From: Lachnospiraceae bacterium UBA7026
GTDB lineage: Bacteria > Bacillota > Clostridia > Lachnospirales > Lachnospiraceae
Direction of reading: 5' to 3'
Length of the DNA: 34,011 nucleotides
Assembly (NCBI GenBank): GCA_002494165.1
Contig: DLBH01000003.1
Location: 1-34,011 of the forward strand
Made by a program: the position numbers and the translations under genes. The notes beneath the pieces were generated by a model. It saw nothing but the letters and a program-made list of their open reading frames with translations, ran no database searches and had not been told where the DNA came from. Shown piece by piece: positions 15,486 through 24,068 of this stretch. The stretch's first letter is position 1; the number at the start of each line of letters is the position of its first letter.

Positions 15486-17240
15486 ATGAATAAGTATTTT
15501 AAAAAGAATATGAATCTGATCCTTCCTTTGCTGCTGGCCATGCTGCTGGTCTTCCAGCCCATGCTGGCCATGGCGGATACCTTCTATCCCACCTGGAAGG
15601 AGTACACAGAAGCCAATAACCTTTCCACATTTACCTACAATGATGTGGTGGATGCCATGGACGCGGGCCTTACCGAGGCAGTGAACACCTATAAAAGCGG
15701 TGATGTCAAGACTGCCAAAAGCCAGTTTTCGACGGTGAAGACCCAGTACTGGGGCGGTTCAGGGTTCAAGGTGGCCATGCAGAAGGAGCTTCCGGCTATC
15801 CATAAATCCACAGCTCTGGCAGACTTCAAGGAATGTAACAAGATTATGGATGCCGGCGGTTCTGCCGACGACCTGACCACAGCCAAGGATGTCCTGATTG
15901 CCGATCTTCGCGCAGCGGCCAACAAACTGGACGGCGTGGAAGTGGAGATGGATATCGCTGAAGAGTCAGAGACCAAGGCTACCCCGATCTTCGCAGAGAA
16001 ATACTATGGTACCTGGGAAGAGTATTCCAAGGTTGCCGGCCTGGAGTCCGGATGGACCTGGAACGATGTAGCGGATGCTATGAGCGAAGTTTTCCGTGAG
16101 GCCAAGGCCAGATATGCACAAGGCGATGCCGAAGGCGCTTACAATTGTGTCAATGACGGCTATTACGGCTATTATGAGACCACTGGTTTTGAGCGGAATG
16201 CCATGGGTTATATCTCCGGCGCCCGCAAATCTGAAGTGGAATTACAGTTCTCCGCTGCCAAGTCAGCCTCCAAGGGCGGCAGCCAGGAGGAGTTTGATAA
16301 AGAAGTTGATATTTTAAGAACCATGATCCGTACCGATGCTAACAAGCTGGATGGTGTGGATGAGAATGGCGAGTCTACCGGTGGCGGACGGTCTGCAGGA
16401 GTAGCGACCTTCATCGCCTGCTTCACCATCCTTCTCCGTGAGGGTCTGGAAGCTATTTTGATTGTAGGTGCCATCATCGCCTACCTGGTTAAGACCACCA
16501 AGGATGAGAAAGAACAGAAGCGGCTCCTCCGCCCGGTATATACCGGAGCCATTATGGGTATCGTCCTGAGTTTTGTATCCGCATGGCTGCTCAACCAGTT
16601 GAAGCTTGCCAACAGCGCCTCCCAGGAGGTCATTGAAGGTGTGACCGCCCTGATTGCCGTTGTTGTCCTTTTCTGGGTCAGCAACTGGATGGTTTCCAAG
16701 TCGGAGGCTGAGGCCTGGGATGCCTATATTAAGAGCAAGGTTGGAGAGGCAACAGAGAAGAACAGCACATGGGCCCTGGCCTTTACCGCCTTCCTGGCAG
16801 TCTACAGAGAGGGTGCCGAGGTCATCCTGTTCTACCAGCCCCTGCTTTCCGGAGACAACATGACTATGGTCTGGCTGGGCTTCGGCGTCGGCTGTGTAGT
16901 TCTGGTAGGTGTATACCTGGCCATCAGGTTCCTGTCCGTAAGATTACCGCTCAAACCATTTTTCCTGGCAACCAGTATTCTGATGGCAATCATGGCCATC
17001 GCTTTCCTGGGAAGTGGTATCAAGGAACTGATCGAGGGTGATGTGATTTCTATGACATCCCCGCCCTGGGTTGCCTGGATCCCGTCCAACTCCATCCTTG
17101 AGATCCTGGGTATCTACCCATGTGTAGAGACCGTAGTACCGCAGCTGATTCTTACAGCCATAACCATAGGAACCTTTATCCACTGGCTGAAAAAGAACAA
17201 GCGCCTTAAGGAAGAGATGAACAAGACATCCGCTTCCTGA
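15486..17240 (+). CDS. FTR1-family iron permease with duplicated extracytoplasmic domain
   Basis: A 584-residue protein. Signal sequence 1-31; two copies of a roughly 120-residue domain at about 35-156 and 176-297, each starting with W-K/E-E-Y and ending A-N-K-L-D-G-V; then a seven-segment FTR1 permease (about 305-575). The two R-E-x-x-E iron motifs are intact: R-E-G-L-E (318-322) and R-E-G-A-E (441-445). FTR1 permeases move Fe(III), in most systems after Fe(II) is oxidised by a partner; the extracytoplasmic domains probably capture or pass iron. It is the first gene of the cluster, followed 80 nt later by P19, as in Campylobacter and related systems. The start has GAAGGGATG upstream. Regulation is likely by the palindromes at 15150-15244. 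Confidence 0.93.
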   Translation: MNKYFKKNMNLILPLLLAMLLVFQPMLAMADTFYPTWKEYTEANNLSTFTYNDVVDAMDAGLTEAVNTYKSGDVKTAKSQFSTVKTQYWGGSGFKVAMQKELPAIHKSTALADFKECNKIMDAGGSADDLTTAKDVLIADLRAAANKLDGVEVEMDIAEESETKATPIFAEKYYGTWEEYSKVAGLESGWTWNDVADAMSEVFREAKARYAQGDAEGAYNCVNDGYYGYYETTGFERNAMGYISGARKSEVELQFSAAKSASKGGSQEEFDKEVDILRTMIRTDANKLDGVDENGESTGGGRSAGVATFIACFTILLREGLEAILIVGAIIAYLVKTTKDEKEQKRLLRPVYTGAIMGIVLSFVSAWLLNQLKLANSASQEVIEGVTALIAVVVLFWVSNWMVSKSEAEAWDAYIKSKVGEATEKNSTWALAFTAFLAVYREGAEVILFYQPLLSGDNMTMVWLGFGVGCVVLVGVYLAIRFLSVRLPLKPFFLATSILMAIMAIAFLGSGIKELIEGDVISMTSPPWVAWIPSNSILEILGIYPCVETVVPQLILTAITIGTFIHWLKKNKRLKEEMNKTSAS

Positions 17241-17320
17241 TCCTGATTCTGTATGAGAGGGAGAAATCCTTTCATAAATATATTCATTACTCATTTACTA
17301 ATAAAAATAGGAGGGAAAAA

Positions 17321-17959
17321 ATGAGAAAAAAGATTCTTGCAGCGCTGCTTGTTAGTGCATTGGCAGTTGGTGTTCTCACAGCATGTGGAAGTACAGCAAC
17401 AAGTGACAACAATGATGCAGCAGCAACAGAAGAAACCGTAGCAGCAAACGTAACCACAGAAGATGCGGCAGCCGGTGACGCCGGTTTCGTTGAGAACGAA
17501 ATCTTCAGCGATCAGGAGCTTGACTTCATCAACCTTTCCGCAGTATGGTTCCAGTCTGTTCCCATGGAGAACGAGACCACATCCTACAAGGCAGAGGATG
17601 CTGACATCCATATCGAGGCTGATATCTCCGCTCTCGAGAATGACCTTGGTTACCCGGTAGGTGAGTGGGTTCCTTATCTGACCGTTGATTACAAGATCAC
17701 AGACGCAGCGACCGACAAGGAAGTTGTTGCCGGTACCTTCATGGAGATGGCAGCATCTGATGGACCTCATTATGGTAACAACATCAAGCTTGATCCCGGT
17801 ACCTACAACCTTACCATCACAATCCACAGCCCTGGCGAGAACGGTTATCTGATCCATTCCGATTCCGAGACAGGTCCTGGCGGAGCACTGAAAGACCACT
17901 TCAAAGATGGAAATCTGTCATACACATTCGAGGGATGGGAGTTTGCAGGTCTCGAGTAA
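17321..17959 (+). CDS. P19/Tp34-family iron-binding lipoprotein
   Basis: A 212-residue lipoprotein: signal 1-21, lipobox V-L-T-A-C, a Thr/Ala/Asp-rich linker to about residue 50, then a P19/Tp34 immunoglobulin-like domain. Recognisable elements are V-P-M-E-N near 84, D-I-H-I-E-A-D near 100, and M-E-M-A-A-S-D-G-P-H-Y-G near 145-156, which carry the Met and His residues that bind copper/iron in Campylobacter P19 and Treponema Tp34. P19 is periplasmic in Gram-negatives; here a lipid anchor would keep it at the membrane surface beside FTR1. Codon use is more biased (AAC, ATC, CTT, GGT) than in neighbours, which suggests high expression. AGGAGGG precedes the ATG. A GC-rich hairpin follows before the next gene. 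Confidence 0.93.
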   Translation: MRKKILAALLVSALAVGVLTACGSTATSDNNDAAATEETVAANVTTEDAAAGDAGFVENEIFSDQELDFINLSAVWFQSVPMENETTSYKAEDADIHIEADISALENDLGYPVGEWVPYLTVDYKITDAATDKEVVAGTFMEMAASDGPHYGNNIKLDPGTYNLTITIHSPGENGYLIHSDSETGPGGALKDHFKDGNLSYTFEGWEFAGLE

Positions 17960-18002
17960 TACTGCCCAATACAAATGAATTGAATTCATTACTCTTAACG
18001 AG

Positions 18003-18030
18003 GCGGCGCACCGTTTTTCTGGTGCGTCGC
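18003..18030 (+). promoter_or_regulatory. Intra-operon stem-loop downstream of P19
   Basis: GCGGCGCACC (18003-18012) pairs with GGTGCGTCGC (18021-18030): ten pairs including one G-U, with loop GTTTTTCT. There is no T-run after it, so full termination is unlikely. It may protect the FTR1-P19 part of the transcript or cut readthrough, giving more of the first two products. Confidence 0.6.
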
Positions 18031-18068
18031 ATTCGTGCGTATGAGATTATTTCACGGAGGATTCATTA

Positions 18069-19325
18069 ATGTATGATTATTTGATATTAACAACGCGTGC
18101 AATACTCATGGAGGCAGTAATCTGCGGGGTGATCACTGGTTATACAAGGATGAAAGCTGACAAGACAGAGAAGCGGATCGTCTGGGTCTTCGCTCTGACC
18201 GGGGTTCTTTTATCCCTTTTCATCGCTTTTATGAGGAATACCACCAGCATGATTGACTCTGCAATTCTGAACGGATATGTCTATGCCATTTCCCTGAGCG
18301 CTTTTGTACTTTTTCTGGTTTTTACCCTCAAACCATTTAAAGACGCCAAGAATCCTGTCATAAGAAAGATTCCCTGGATCATGCTGGGTATTCTTTTTAT
18401 GACCCTCATCGTATATGCCATGCCGGAAGTATGGGCCTATCCCTACCGGGTGCAGATGGATGAACAGACGATGATATCCACAGATTTCCTCATGGCTATG
18501 ATTGGATTTACCGCAGGCCTTGTTCTGGTGGTTGTGACCTTCCTGGCTGTGGAGAAATGTACCATGAGACTTTCTGACAGGGCTGTAGCTGTTCTGCTGA
18601 GACTGGAGCTTCTGCTCAACGCGGCCATGAGACTTTCGGGACTCTTTTCTGTGTTTTTCCAGAAGAAGATTGTTGTATCAAACCACACCATGTTTACCTA
18701 TACGGTCTTTGTCAAAAACCACAGTGACTGGTTTATCTTCGCTTCCCTGGCCCTGGTCTGCCTGGTATCCGTCTTATTATGGATCCAGAGCCTGCGCCAG
18801 AACGAGCCCTACACCAATCCGGCGGAGCACCGGAAGATCCGGGCCAAGTGGCGCAATATCCGCCGTTGGGCGACCACAGTCATGATTGTCAGTGTTCTTG
18901 GTGTTCTCAATATTACCGTTGTGGAGGCCATGAATTCAACGGATGTTACCCTGTCACCCATTGAGGATGCCACAAAAGTGGATGATGAAAATGTATATGT
19001 TTCCTTTGACCTGGTGGCTGACGGCCATCTCCATCGCTTTGCCTATGAGACGGAAAAAGGAGTTGTCATCCGTTTTATTGTAATTAAGAAGCCCAATTCC
19101 TCTGCCTACGGAATCGGACTGGATGCCTGTGATGTCTGTGGTGAGACCGGATATTATGAAAAAGATGGACAGGTTGTCTGCAACCTGTGTGACGTTGTCA
19201 TGAATATATCTACCATCGGTTTTAAGGGTGGATGTAACCCTATTGTTATCCCCTATGAGATCAAGGATGGGCAGATCATTGTTCCCATATCCGGACTTCT
19301 TGAGTATGAAAGTGAGTTTAAGTGA
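18069..19325 (+). CDS. DUF2318 Fe-S-containing membrane protein
   Basis: A 418-residue protein with about eight membrane segments (first at 5-25, last near 275-297), then an extracytoplasmic C-terminal domain of about 120 residues. That domain has C-D-V-C (near 357-360), C-N-L-C (near 374-377) and a further Cys in G-G-C-N, with G-I-G-L-D-A-C before them: the DUF2318 pattern, predicted to hold an Fe-S cluster or heme-less redox centre. The same family member is the third gene of the Campylobacter P19 cluster. It is a good candidate for carrying electrons across the membrane to reduce P19-bound iron (inference). CACGGAGG precedes the ATG. Its stop overlaps the next start (TGATG). Confidence 0.9.
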   Translation: MYDYLILTTRAILMEAVICGVITGYTRMKADKTEKRIVWVFALTGVLLSLFIAFMRNTTSMIDSAILNGYVYAISLSAFVLFLVFTLKPFKDAKNPVIRKIPWIMLGILFMTLIVYAMPEVWAYPYRVQMDEQTMISTDFLMAMIGFTAGLVLVVVTFLAVEKCTMRLSDRAVAVLLRLELLLNAAMRLSGLFSVFFQKKIVVSNHTMFTYTVFVKNHSDWFIFASLALVCLVSVLLWIQSLRQNEPYTNPAEHRKIRAKWRNIRRWATTVMIVSVLGVLNITVVEAMNSTDVTLSPIEDATKVDDENVYVSFDLVADGHLHRFAYETEKGVVIRFIVIKKPNSSAYGIGLDACDVCGETGYYEKDGQVVCNLCDVVMNISTIGFKGGCNPIVIPYEIKDGQIIVPISGLLEYESEFK

Positions 19326-20614
19326 TGTTTGTACGAATGATAGCCAAAGCCTTTTTGAGGCAATGGAAGAAAATGCTGCTGATCGCTTTCACGATCGCAC
19401 TTGGCTCCTCTCTGGCGACAGCCATGCTTTCGGTGATGATGGATGTCGGCGACAAGATTAACCAGGAGTTGAAGGCCTATGGCGCCAATATTAAAGTGGT
19501 TCCCAAGGATACTTCCGTTCTCAATGAATTGTACGACGTGGGCGGTGAAAATATCACCGGTGCCTACCTGAAGGAAGATGAGCTGGGTAAGATCAAGACG
19601 ATCTTCTGGGCATTTAATATTGTAGACTATACTCCCTTTATCACGGCTGAGGCCAGCCTGGATAACGGAGATAAAGTAGATGTGACCGGAACCTGGTTCA
19701 ACCACCACATGGACCTGCCCACCGGTGAGGCTTTAGATGCCGGTGTGGCATCTTTGAGAAGTTGGTGGGAGATCAAGGACGGTGACTGGATCGATGAGCA
19801 GGCGGAGGATAGTTCCAGCCTGGCCATGGTAGGAGCGGCCCTGGCGGAAAAAGAAAAGATTTCCGTGGGAGATACCATCCATGTGACCGGGTCCCAGGGA
19901 GAAAATGACCTGAAAGTTGCCGGGATTTTTGATGCCGGTGGCGAGGAGGACGATTTGATCTATGTGACAGTAGACACGGCCCAGGCCCTGGGTGGTCTGG
20001 ACGGCAAGATCGACAGTATAGAGGTTTTGGCCCTGACCACACCGGACAATGAGCTGGCGGAGAAAGCGGCCAAGGATCCCGGATCCCTGTCCGTATCCCA
20101 GTATGAGACCTGGTACTGTACGGCCTATGTAAGCTCCATCTGTTACCAGATTGAGGAGGTTATCACAGATTCTGTGGCTTCCGCAGTCCGCCAGGTAGCG
20201 GATTCAGAGGGCCAGATTCTGGAGAAGACCCAGCTGCTGATGATCCTGATTACCATACTCTCTATGATTGGAGCAGCCCTGGGTATCTGTAACCTGGTTA
20301 CGGCTTCCGTTATGGAGCGGTCCCAGGAGATTGGCCTCATGAAGGCCATCGGTGCCCACAACAGGTCTATCACAGGATTGATTCTGACAGAGATTATGTG
20401 CACGGCCGTCATTGGTGGTGTGCTTGGATTCTTTGCCGGGATGGGCTTTGCCCAGATTGTGGGCCATTCCGTTTTTAATTCAGCCATATCCATGAGACCT
20501 ATGGTCATACCGGTGGTGGCTGTGCTTGTTGCCATTGTAACCCTCATTGGTTGTATTCCTGCGATCCGTATGCTGCTTAACCTGCGGCCCACGGAAGTTT
20601 TGCATGGTAGATAA
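19325..20614 (+). CDS. MacB/FtsX-type ABC permease, first of the iron cluster
   Basis: A 429-residue permease: N-terminal membrane segment (about 15-37), extracytoplasmic MacB-like domain (about 40-300) and three C-terminal membrane segments (about 315-340, 360-390, 395-420), with the family end L-N-L-R-P-T-E-V-L-H-G. ATG 19325 overlaps the DUF2318 stop, so translation is coupled; GTG 19322 is less likely and no strong ribosome site is present. It pairs with the next permease and the ATPase at 21847. In Campylobacter the matching pair of permeases is part of the P19 cluster, but what they move or whether they only transmit force is not settled. Confidence 0.9.
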   Translation: MFVRMIAKAFLRQWKKMLLIAFTIALGSSLATAMLSVMMDVGDKINQELKAYGANIKVVPKDTSVLNELYDVGGENITGAYLKEDELGKIKTIFWAFNIVDYTPFITAEASLDNGDKVDVTGTWFNHHMDLPTGEALDAGVASLRSWWEIKDGDWIDEQAEDSSSLAMVGAALAEKEKISVGDTIHVTGSQGENDLKVAGIFDAGGEEDDLIYVTVDTAQALGGLDGKIDSIEVLALTTPDNELAEKAAKDPGSLSVSQYETWYCTAYVSSICYQIEEVITDSVASAVRQVADSEGQILEKTQLLMILITILSMIGAALGICNLVTASVMERSQEIGLMKAIGAHNRSITGLILTEIMCTAVIGGVLGFFAGMGFAQIVGHSVFNSAISMRPMVIPVVAVLVAIVTLIGCIPAIRMLLNLRPTEVLHGR

Positions 20615-20625
20615 GGAGCGAAGTA

Positions 20626-21843
20626 ATGAAAAAGAGGAAAATGTATTTTCGTATGATTACTGCTTCGCTTTTGAGAAGGCGATCCAGAATGGTTATAGCC
20701 CTGCTGGCTATCTCCATCGGTGCCATGATCCTGTCCGGTCTGCTGACCATCTATTATGACGTGCCCAGGCAGATGAGAGCACAGTTCAGAAATTACGGTG
20801 CCAACATGATCTTCACAGCCACGGGTGACAGTATCATTCCTGAGGATGTGGATAAGGCGGCTGCTCTGATTCCTTCCGACAAGCTGGTGGGTATGGCTCC
20901 CTACCGTTATGATACAGTGAGGATCAATGACCGGCCTGTCATGGCCGCGGCCACAGACATGAAGGGAGCGGAAAAGACCAGTCCCTTCTGGAAGGTAGAC
21001 GGAGATTGGCCGGCCCAATCCGGTGAGATTATGGTCGGAAAGAATGTGGCGGAAACCTATAATCTGAAGCCGGGCAAAAGGGTTACCTGTACCTTTGCTC
21101 CGGAAAAGGAAGAGGAGAAAGGACCGGCTGCTGAGGCTGGAGAGAACCAGGGCGGCACAGACCAGGCCGCTGAGGCCACCACAGAAGAGGAAGTAGTTCT
21201 CGACAATTATATCGACTTTACAGTGACAGGTATTCTGGATACTGGTGGTAAGGAGGAGAATTATGTCTATATGAATCTGCAGGATATGGAAGAATTGACT
21301 GGTAAGGAGACAGTCTATGATATCTGCGAGCTTTCCGTATCTGCCAATGCCAAAGAACTGGAGACCATAGCTGACCAGATTACGGAATCTGTGGATGGAA
21401 TCAATGCCCGTCTGGTCAAGCGGGTGACCCAGTCAGAGACCACGGTTCTGACCAAGCTCCAGGCTCTGGTGCTGCTGGTTACCGTGATTGTCCTGGCTCT
21501 GACCATGATCTGCGTGGCTACGACCATGACGGCCGTGGTGGCGGAACGGAGAAAAGAAATCGGCCTGCGTAAAGCTCTGGGAGCCAGCAATAAGAGTATC
21601 ATTGCAGAGTTTATGGGCGAAGGTCTGGTCCTGGGAGCCGTTGGCGGCTTGCTTGGCTCCATACTGGGCTTCGTCTTTGCCCAGGTGGTATCCATGAATG
21701 TATTCAACAGTTCCATCACTCTCATGCCCTGGCTGGTGCCCCTGACCGTGATTGCTTCTGTTCTGGTTACAGGATTAGCCTGCCTGATCCCCATCAGAAG
21801 TGCTGTCGATGTTGACCCTGCCCTCGTGCTGAAAGGAGAATAA
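20626..21843 (+). CDS. MacB/FtsX-type ABC permease, second of the iron cluster
   Basis: A 405-residue permease with the same layout as its upstream neighbour: membrane segment about 20-42, extracytoplasmic domain about 45-275, three membrane segments to the end, closing I-P-I-R-S-A-V-D-V-D-P-A-L-V-L-K-G-E. The R-K-E-I-G-L-R-K-A-L-G-A coupling helix after the second membrane segment is the family mark. A Glu/Ala-rich insertion near 160-185 is the only unusual part. ATAAGGAG precedes the ATG, 11 nt after the first permease. The two are probably an ancient duplication forming a heterodimer with one ATPase. Confidence 0.92.
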   Translation: MKKRKMYFRMITASLLRRRSRMVIALLAISIGAMILSGLLTIYYDVPRQMRAQFRNYGANMIFTATGDSIIPEDVDKAAALIPSDKLVGMAPYRYDTVRINDRPVMAAATDMKGAEKTSPFWKVDGDWPAQSGEIMVGKNVAETYNLKPGKRVTCTFAPEKEEEKGPAAEAGENQGGTDQAAEATTEEEVVLDNYIDFTVTGILDTGGKEENYVYMNLQDMEELTGKETVYDICELSVSANAKELETIADQITESVDGINARLVKRVTQSETTVLTKLQALVLLVTVIVLALTMICVATTMTAVVAERRKEIGLRKALGASNKSIIAEFMGEGLVLGAVGGLLGSILGFVFAQVVSMNVFNSSITLMPWLVPLTVIASVLVTGLACLIPIRSAVDVDPALVLKGE

Positions 21844-21846
21844 GAC

Positions 21847-22545
21847 ATGAGCCTTTTGGAATTAAAAAATGTCTCAAAAATATATGGCAGCCTTCATGCC
21901 CTCGACCATGTAAACATCAAGGTGGAAAAGGGAGAATGGCTGGCAATCATGGGACCCTCCGGTTCCGGGAAAAGTACTATGATGAATATCATCGGTGCCC
22001 TTGATAAAGCCACAGAAGGAGAGATTCTTCTGGATGGTGTGGATATCGCCAAAAAAAGTGCCAGCGCCCTGACCGACATCCGGAGGGATAAGATCGGTCT
22101 GATCTTCCAGCAGTTCCACCTGGTCAGCTATTTGACTGCCGTGGAAAATGTCATGCTGGCCCAGTATTACCATAGTGTGCCTGATGAAAAGGAGGCCCTG
22201 GAGGCCCTGGACCGGGTAGGCCTTTCCGAGCGGGCCCACCACTATCCCAGTCAGCTTTCCGGTGGAGAGCAGCAGCGTGTCTGCGTGGCCAGAGCCCTGA
22301 TTAATTATCCGGAGATCATCCTGGCCGACGAGCCTACCGGCAACCTGGATGAGGCCAATGAAGAGATCGTAGTGGAGCTCTTCCGCAAGCTTCATGAGGA
22401 TGGGACAACCTTAATTGTGGTTACCCATAACCCGGAGGTGGCCGAGGTAGCCCAGAGGACCATCGTCCTTCGTAACGGCAAGGTGGACCACGAGACGATT
22501 AATGAAAACTTTACTGGAAAAATCAAGCATATTACCCTACAATAA
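21847..22545 (+). CDS. ABC ATPase of the iron cluster (MacB/LolD type)
   Basis: A 232-residue ATPase: Walker A G-P-S-G-S-G-K-S-T near 37-45, Q-loop F-Q-Q near 89-91, signature L-S-G-G-E-Q near 137-142, Walker B I-I-L-A-D-E-P near 157-163, switch His in V-T-H-N near 196-199. It begins 3 nt after the second permease stop, with GGAG in the permease's last codons. It powers the two upstream permeases. The C-terminal tail (about 215-232) is not part of the core fold. Same position as the ATPase in the Campylobacter P19 cluster. Confidence 0.94.
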   Translation: MSLLELKNVSKIYGSLHALDHVNIKVEKGEWLAIMGPSGSGKSTMMNIIGALDKATEGEILLDGVDIAKKSASALTDIRRDKIGLIFQQFHLVSYLTAVENVMLAQYYHSVPDEKEALEALDRVGLSERAHHYPSQLSGGEQQRVCVARALINYPEIILADEPTGNLDEANEEIVVELFRKLHEDGTTLIVVTHNPEVAEVAQRTIVLRNGKVDHETINENFTGKIKHITLQ

Positions 22546-22570
22546 TCATGTGGAAAAAAGGAGTAAAAGT

Positions 22571-23023
22571 ATGGCTAAAAAGACATGGAAATTAGTCATG
22601 GCCACCGGCCTGTGTGCTCTGATGCTGGCAGGCTGCGGCGGCGGGAAGAATGTCTCCTACAAGGATGGGGACTATGAAGGTAAGAGTTCTGTTTATGAAA
22701 ATGATGATGGAACCGATGACGGCAATGGTTATGGTGTGGTGAATATCACCATCAAGGATGGAGCCATCGCTGCCTGTACCTACCAGACCTATGAAGTAGA
22801 CGGGACTCTGAAAGATAAGGATTACGGCAAGGAAGATGGCCGTATTGCCAACAAGGACTACTATAACAAGGCCCAGAAGGCTAACGCTGCCTGTGCAGAG
22901 TATGCGGACATGCTCGTACAGAACGGCCAGCTGGATGGCATCGATTCCATCAGCGGCGCCACCATCAACTACAATGAGTTTGTGGAGGCCGTTGAGAATG
23001 CTCTGAAGGAAGCAGAAGAATGA
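22571..23023 (+). CDS. FMN-binding-domain lipoprotein
   Basis: A 150-residue lipoprotein: lipobox L-M-L-A-G-C with Cys22, then an FMN_bind domain (about 30-148). S-G-A-T at 128-131 is the flavinylation motif; Thr131 is the residue to which the flavin transferase ApbE would attach FMN. Such lipoproteins act as extracytoplasmic one-electron carriers. No apbE gene is in this window. I chose ATG 22571 because AAAAAGGAG lies just upstream and it gives a clean signal peptide; the longer reading from 22502 runs inside the ATPase gene. The end overlaps the next start (ATGA). Position right after the iron transporter suggests it supplies electrons for iron reduction (inference). Confidence 0.92.
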   Translation: MAKKTWKLVMATGLCALMLAGCGGGKNVSYKDGDYEGKSSVYENDDGTDDGNGYGVVNITIKDGAIAACTYQTYEVDGTLKDKDYGKEDGRIANKDYYNKAQKANAACAEYADMLVQNGQLDGIDSISGATINYNEFVEAVENALKEAEE

Positions 23024-23520
23024 GATTTTTAAGGCATGTTTTCATCATTGCCGTGTCACTTCTTCTCCTGGTCGGCCTTCCCCTCTACCGGACAGGAGCC
23101 GTGACCCGGCTCCTGTCCGGAGAGGGAGCGGACGCCCTGACCGCAGCCACAGTGGTCATTGAACAGCCGTCAGGCGCTTATGTGGTATTGATTAATAAAG
23201 AACTTCACCGGGATGAAGAGAAGCTTGCTGAGTGGAAAAAGTTTTTCTCCGGCCAGGAGATCGACTATATCTTTGAAGACATTTCCTGTGTTGTGGCAGA
23301 TTCTGACCCGGCAGGCCTGGAACTGGCAAGAAGTTTCCAGAGCCGGCTGCCGGAAAACCAGATGAAGCTGAGAACAGAGGATGCCACCCTGATGCTTTCC
23401 AAGGCCAGATATGGCAGCTTTGATGTCATGCTGCTGTCCCGGGAAGTCTATGATGCCCATAATACTGCCGCCATAGCCGGCGGAGACCAGGTTATCACCA
23501 TCGAATCGGAGGGCCTATGA
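23020..23520 (+). CDS. Membrane-anchored protein of unknown function
   Basis: A 166-residue protein that I do not recognise. One hydrophobic segment at about residues 5-25 anchors it; the rest (about 30-166) is predicted outside. The outer domain has alternating strands and helices, for example Y-V-V-L-I-N-K near 55 and D-V-M-L-L-S-R near 140, with one Cys near residue 90 and no metal or flavin motif. The predicted strand S-G-A-Y-V-V-L-I-N-K followed by a helix recalls small alpha/beta proteins. It overlaps both neighbours by 4 nt (ATGA), so it is part of the FMN-lipoprotein/cytochrome b unit and probably acts with them. Could be an assembly or scaffolding subunit; this is inference. Confidence 0.8.
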   Translation: MRFLRHVFIIAVSLLLLVGLPLYRTGAVTRLLSGEGADALTAATVVIEQPSGAYVVLINKELHRDEEKLAEWKKFFSGQEIDYIFEDISCVVADSDPAGLELARSFQSRLPENQMKLRTEDATLMLSKARYGSFDVMLLSREVYDAHNTAAIAGGDQVITIESEGL

Positions 23521-24068
23521 GAAGAGCTAATGCTGTCATTACAAGCTTTATCATGATTCTGTTCCTGGTTCATATGATCTGGGGAGGAATGGAACTGCTG
23601 GGCCTGACCAAGGGGGGCAGCAGCCTTTTTTCCTATCTTTCAAGGATTATGCTGGCTTTTGTTCTGATACATATGCTGATATCATTCAAAATGACCCTGG
23701 ATACCCTTATAGCCTGCAGAAGGTCCGGCGTATCCTACTGGAAGGACAATAAGCTCTTCTGGATCAGAAGAATCAGTGGCATTGCCCTTATGTTTTTCAT
23801 GGCCTGCCATGTAATGATCTTCCGGGGCCAGAAGGTGGAAGGAAGCTTTCTGCTTAATTATTTTGGCATAATGGAACTCCTTTCCCAACTGCTGCTGGTT
23901 TTTTCTCTGCTTGTCCATCTGACGACCAATATCCGGCCTTTAAAGATTGCTTTTGGTATCGAGGATAAAGGGAGTGTCCGGACAGACCTGCTTTTGGTCC
24001 TGTCCATCCTCCTGCTTCTTTCCGGACTGGCTTTTGTCATTTATTATATCCGCTGGCAGGTGATCTAG
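23517..24068 (+). CDS. Cytochrome b558-like membrane anchor (SdhC/FrdC type)
   Basis: A 183-residue protein with five membrane segments (about 8-28, 40-64, 84-103, 114-136, 156-178). It follows the Bacillus-type single-subunit succinate:quinone oxidoreductase anchor: the stretch F-W-I-R-R-I-S-G-I-A-L-M-F-F-M-A-C-H-V lines up with the R-V-T-G-I-x-x-x-F-x-S-W-H-V region of B. subtilis SdhC. Four helix histidines (His19, His52, His98, His134) match the four heme ligands of that diheme protein. It should pass electrons between membrane quinones and a partner. The flavoprotein at 25014 is the obvious partner, but the usual Fe-S subunit is missing. It overlaps both neighbours. Confidence 0.8.
   Translation: MRRANAVITSFIMILFLVHMIWGGMELLGLTKGGSSLFSYLSRIMLAFVLIHMLISFKMTLDTLIACRRSGVSYWKDNKLFWIRRISGIALMFFMACHVMIFRGQKVEGSFLLNYFGIMELLSQLLLVFSLLVHLTTNIRPLKIAFGIEDKGSVRTDLLLVLSILLLLSGLAFVIYYIRWQVI

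Noticed and set aside
22502..22570. Extended start of the FMN lipoprotein gene inside the ATPase gene
   Set aside because: The ATG at 22571 has the ribosome site and gives a proper lipoprotein signal; the extension would bury the signal peptide.
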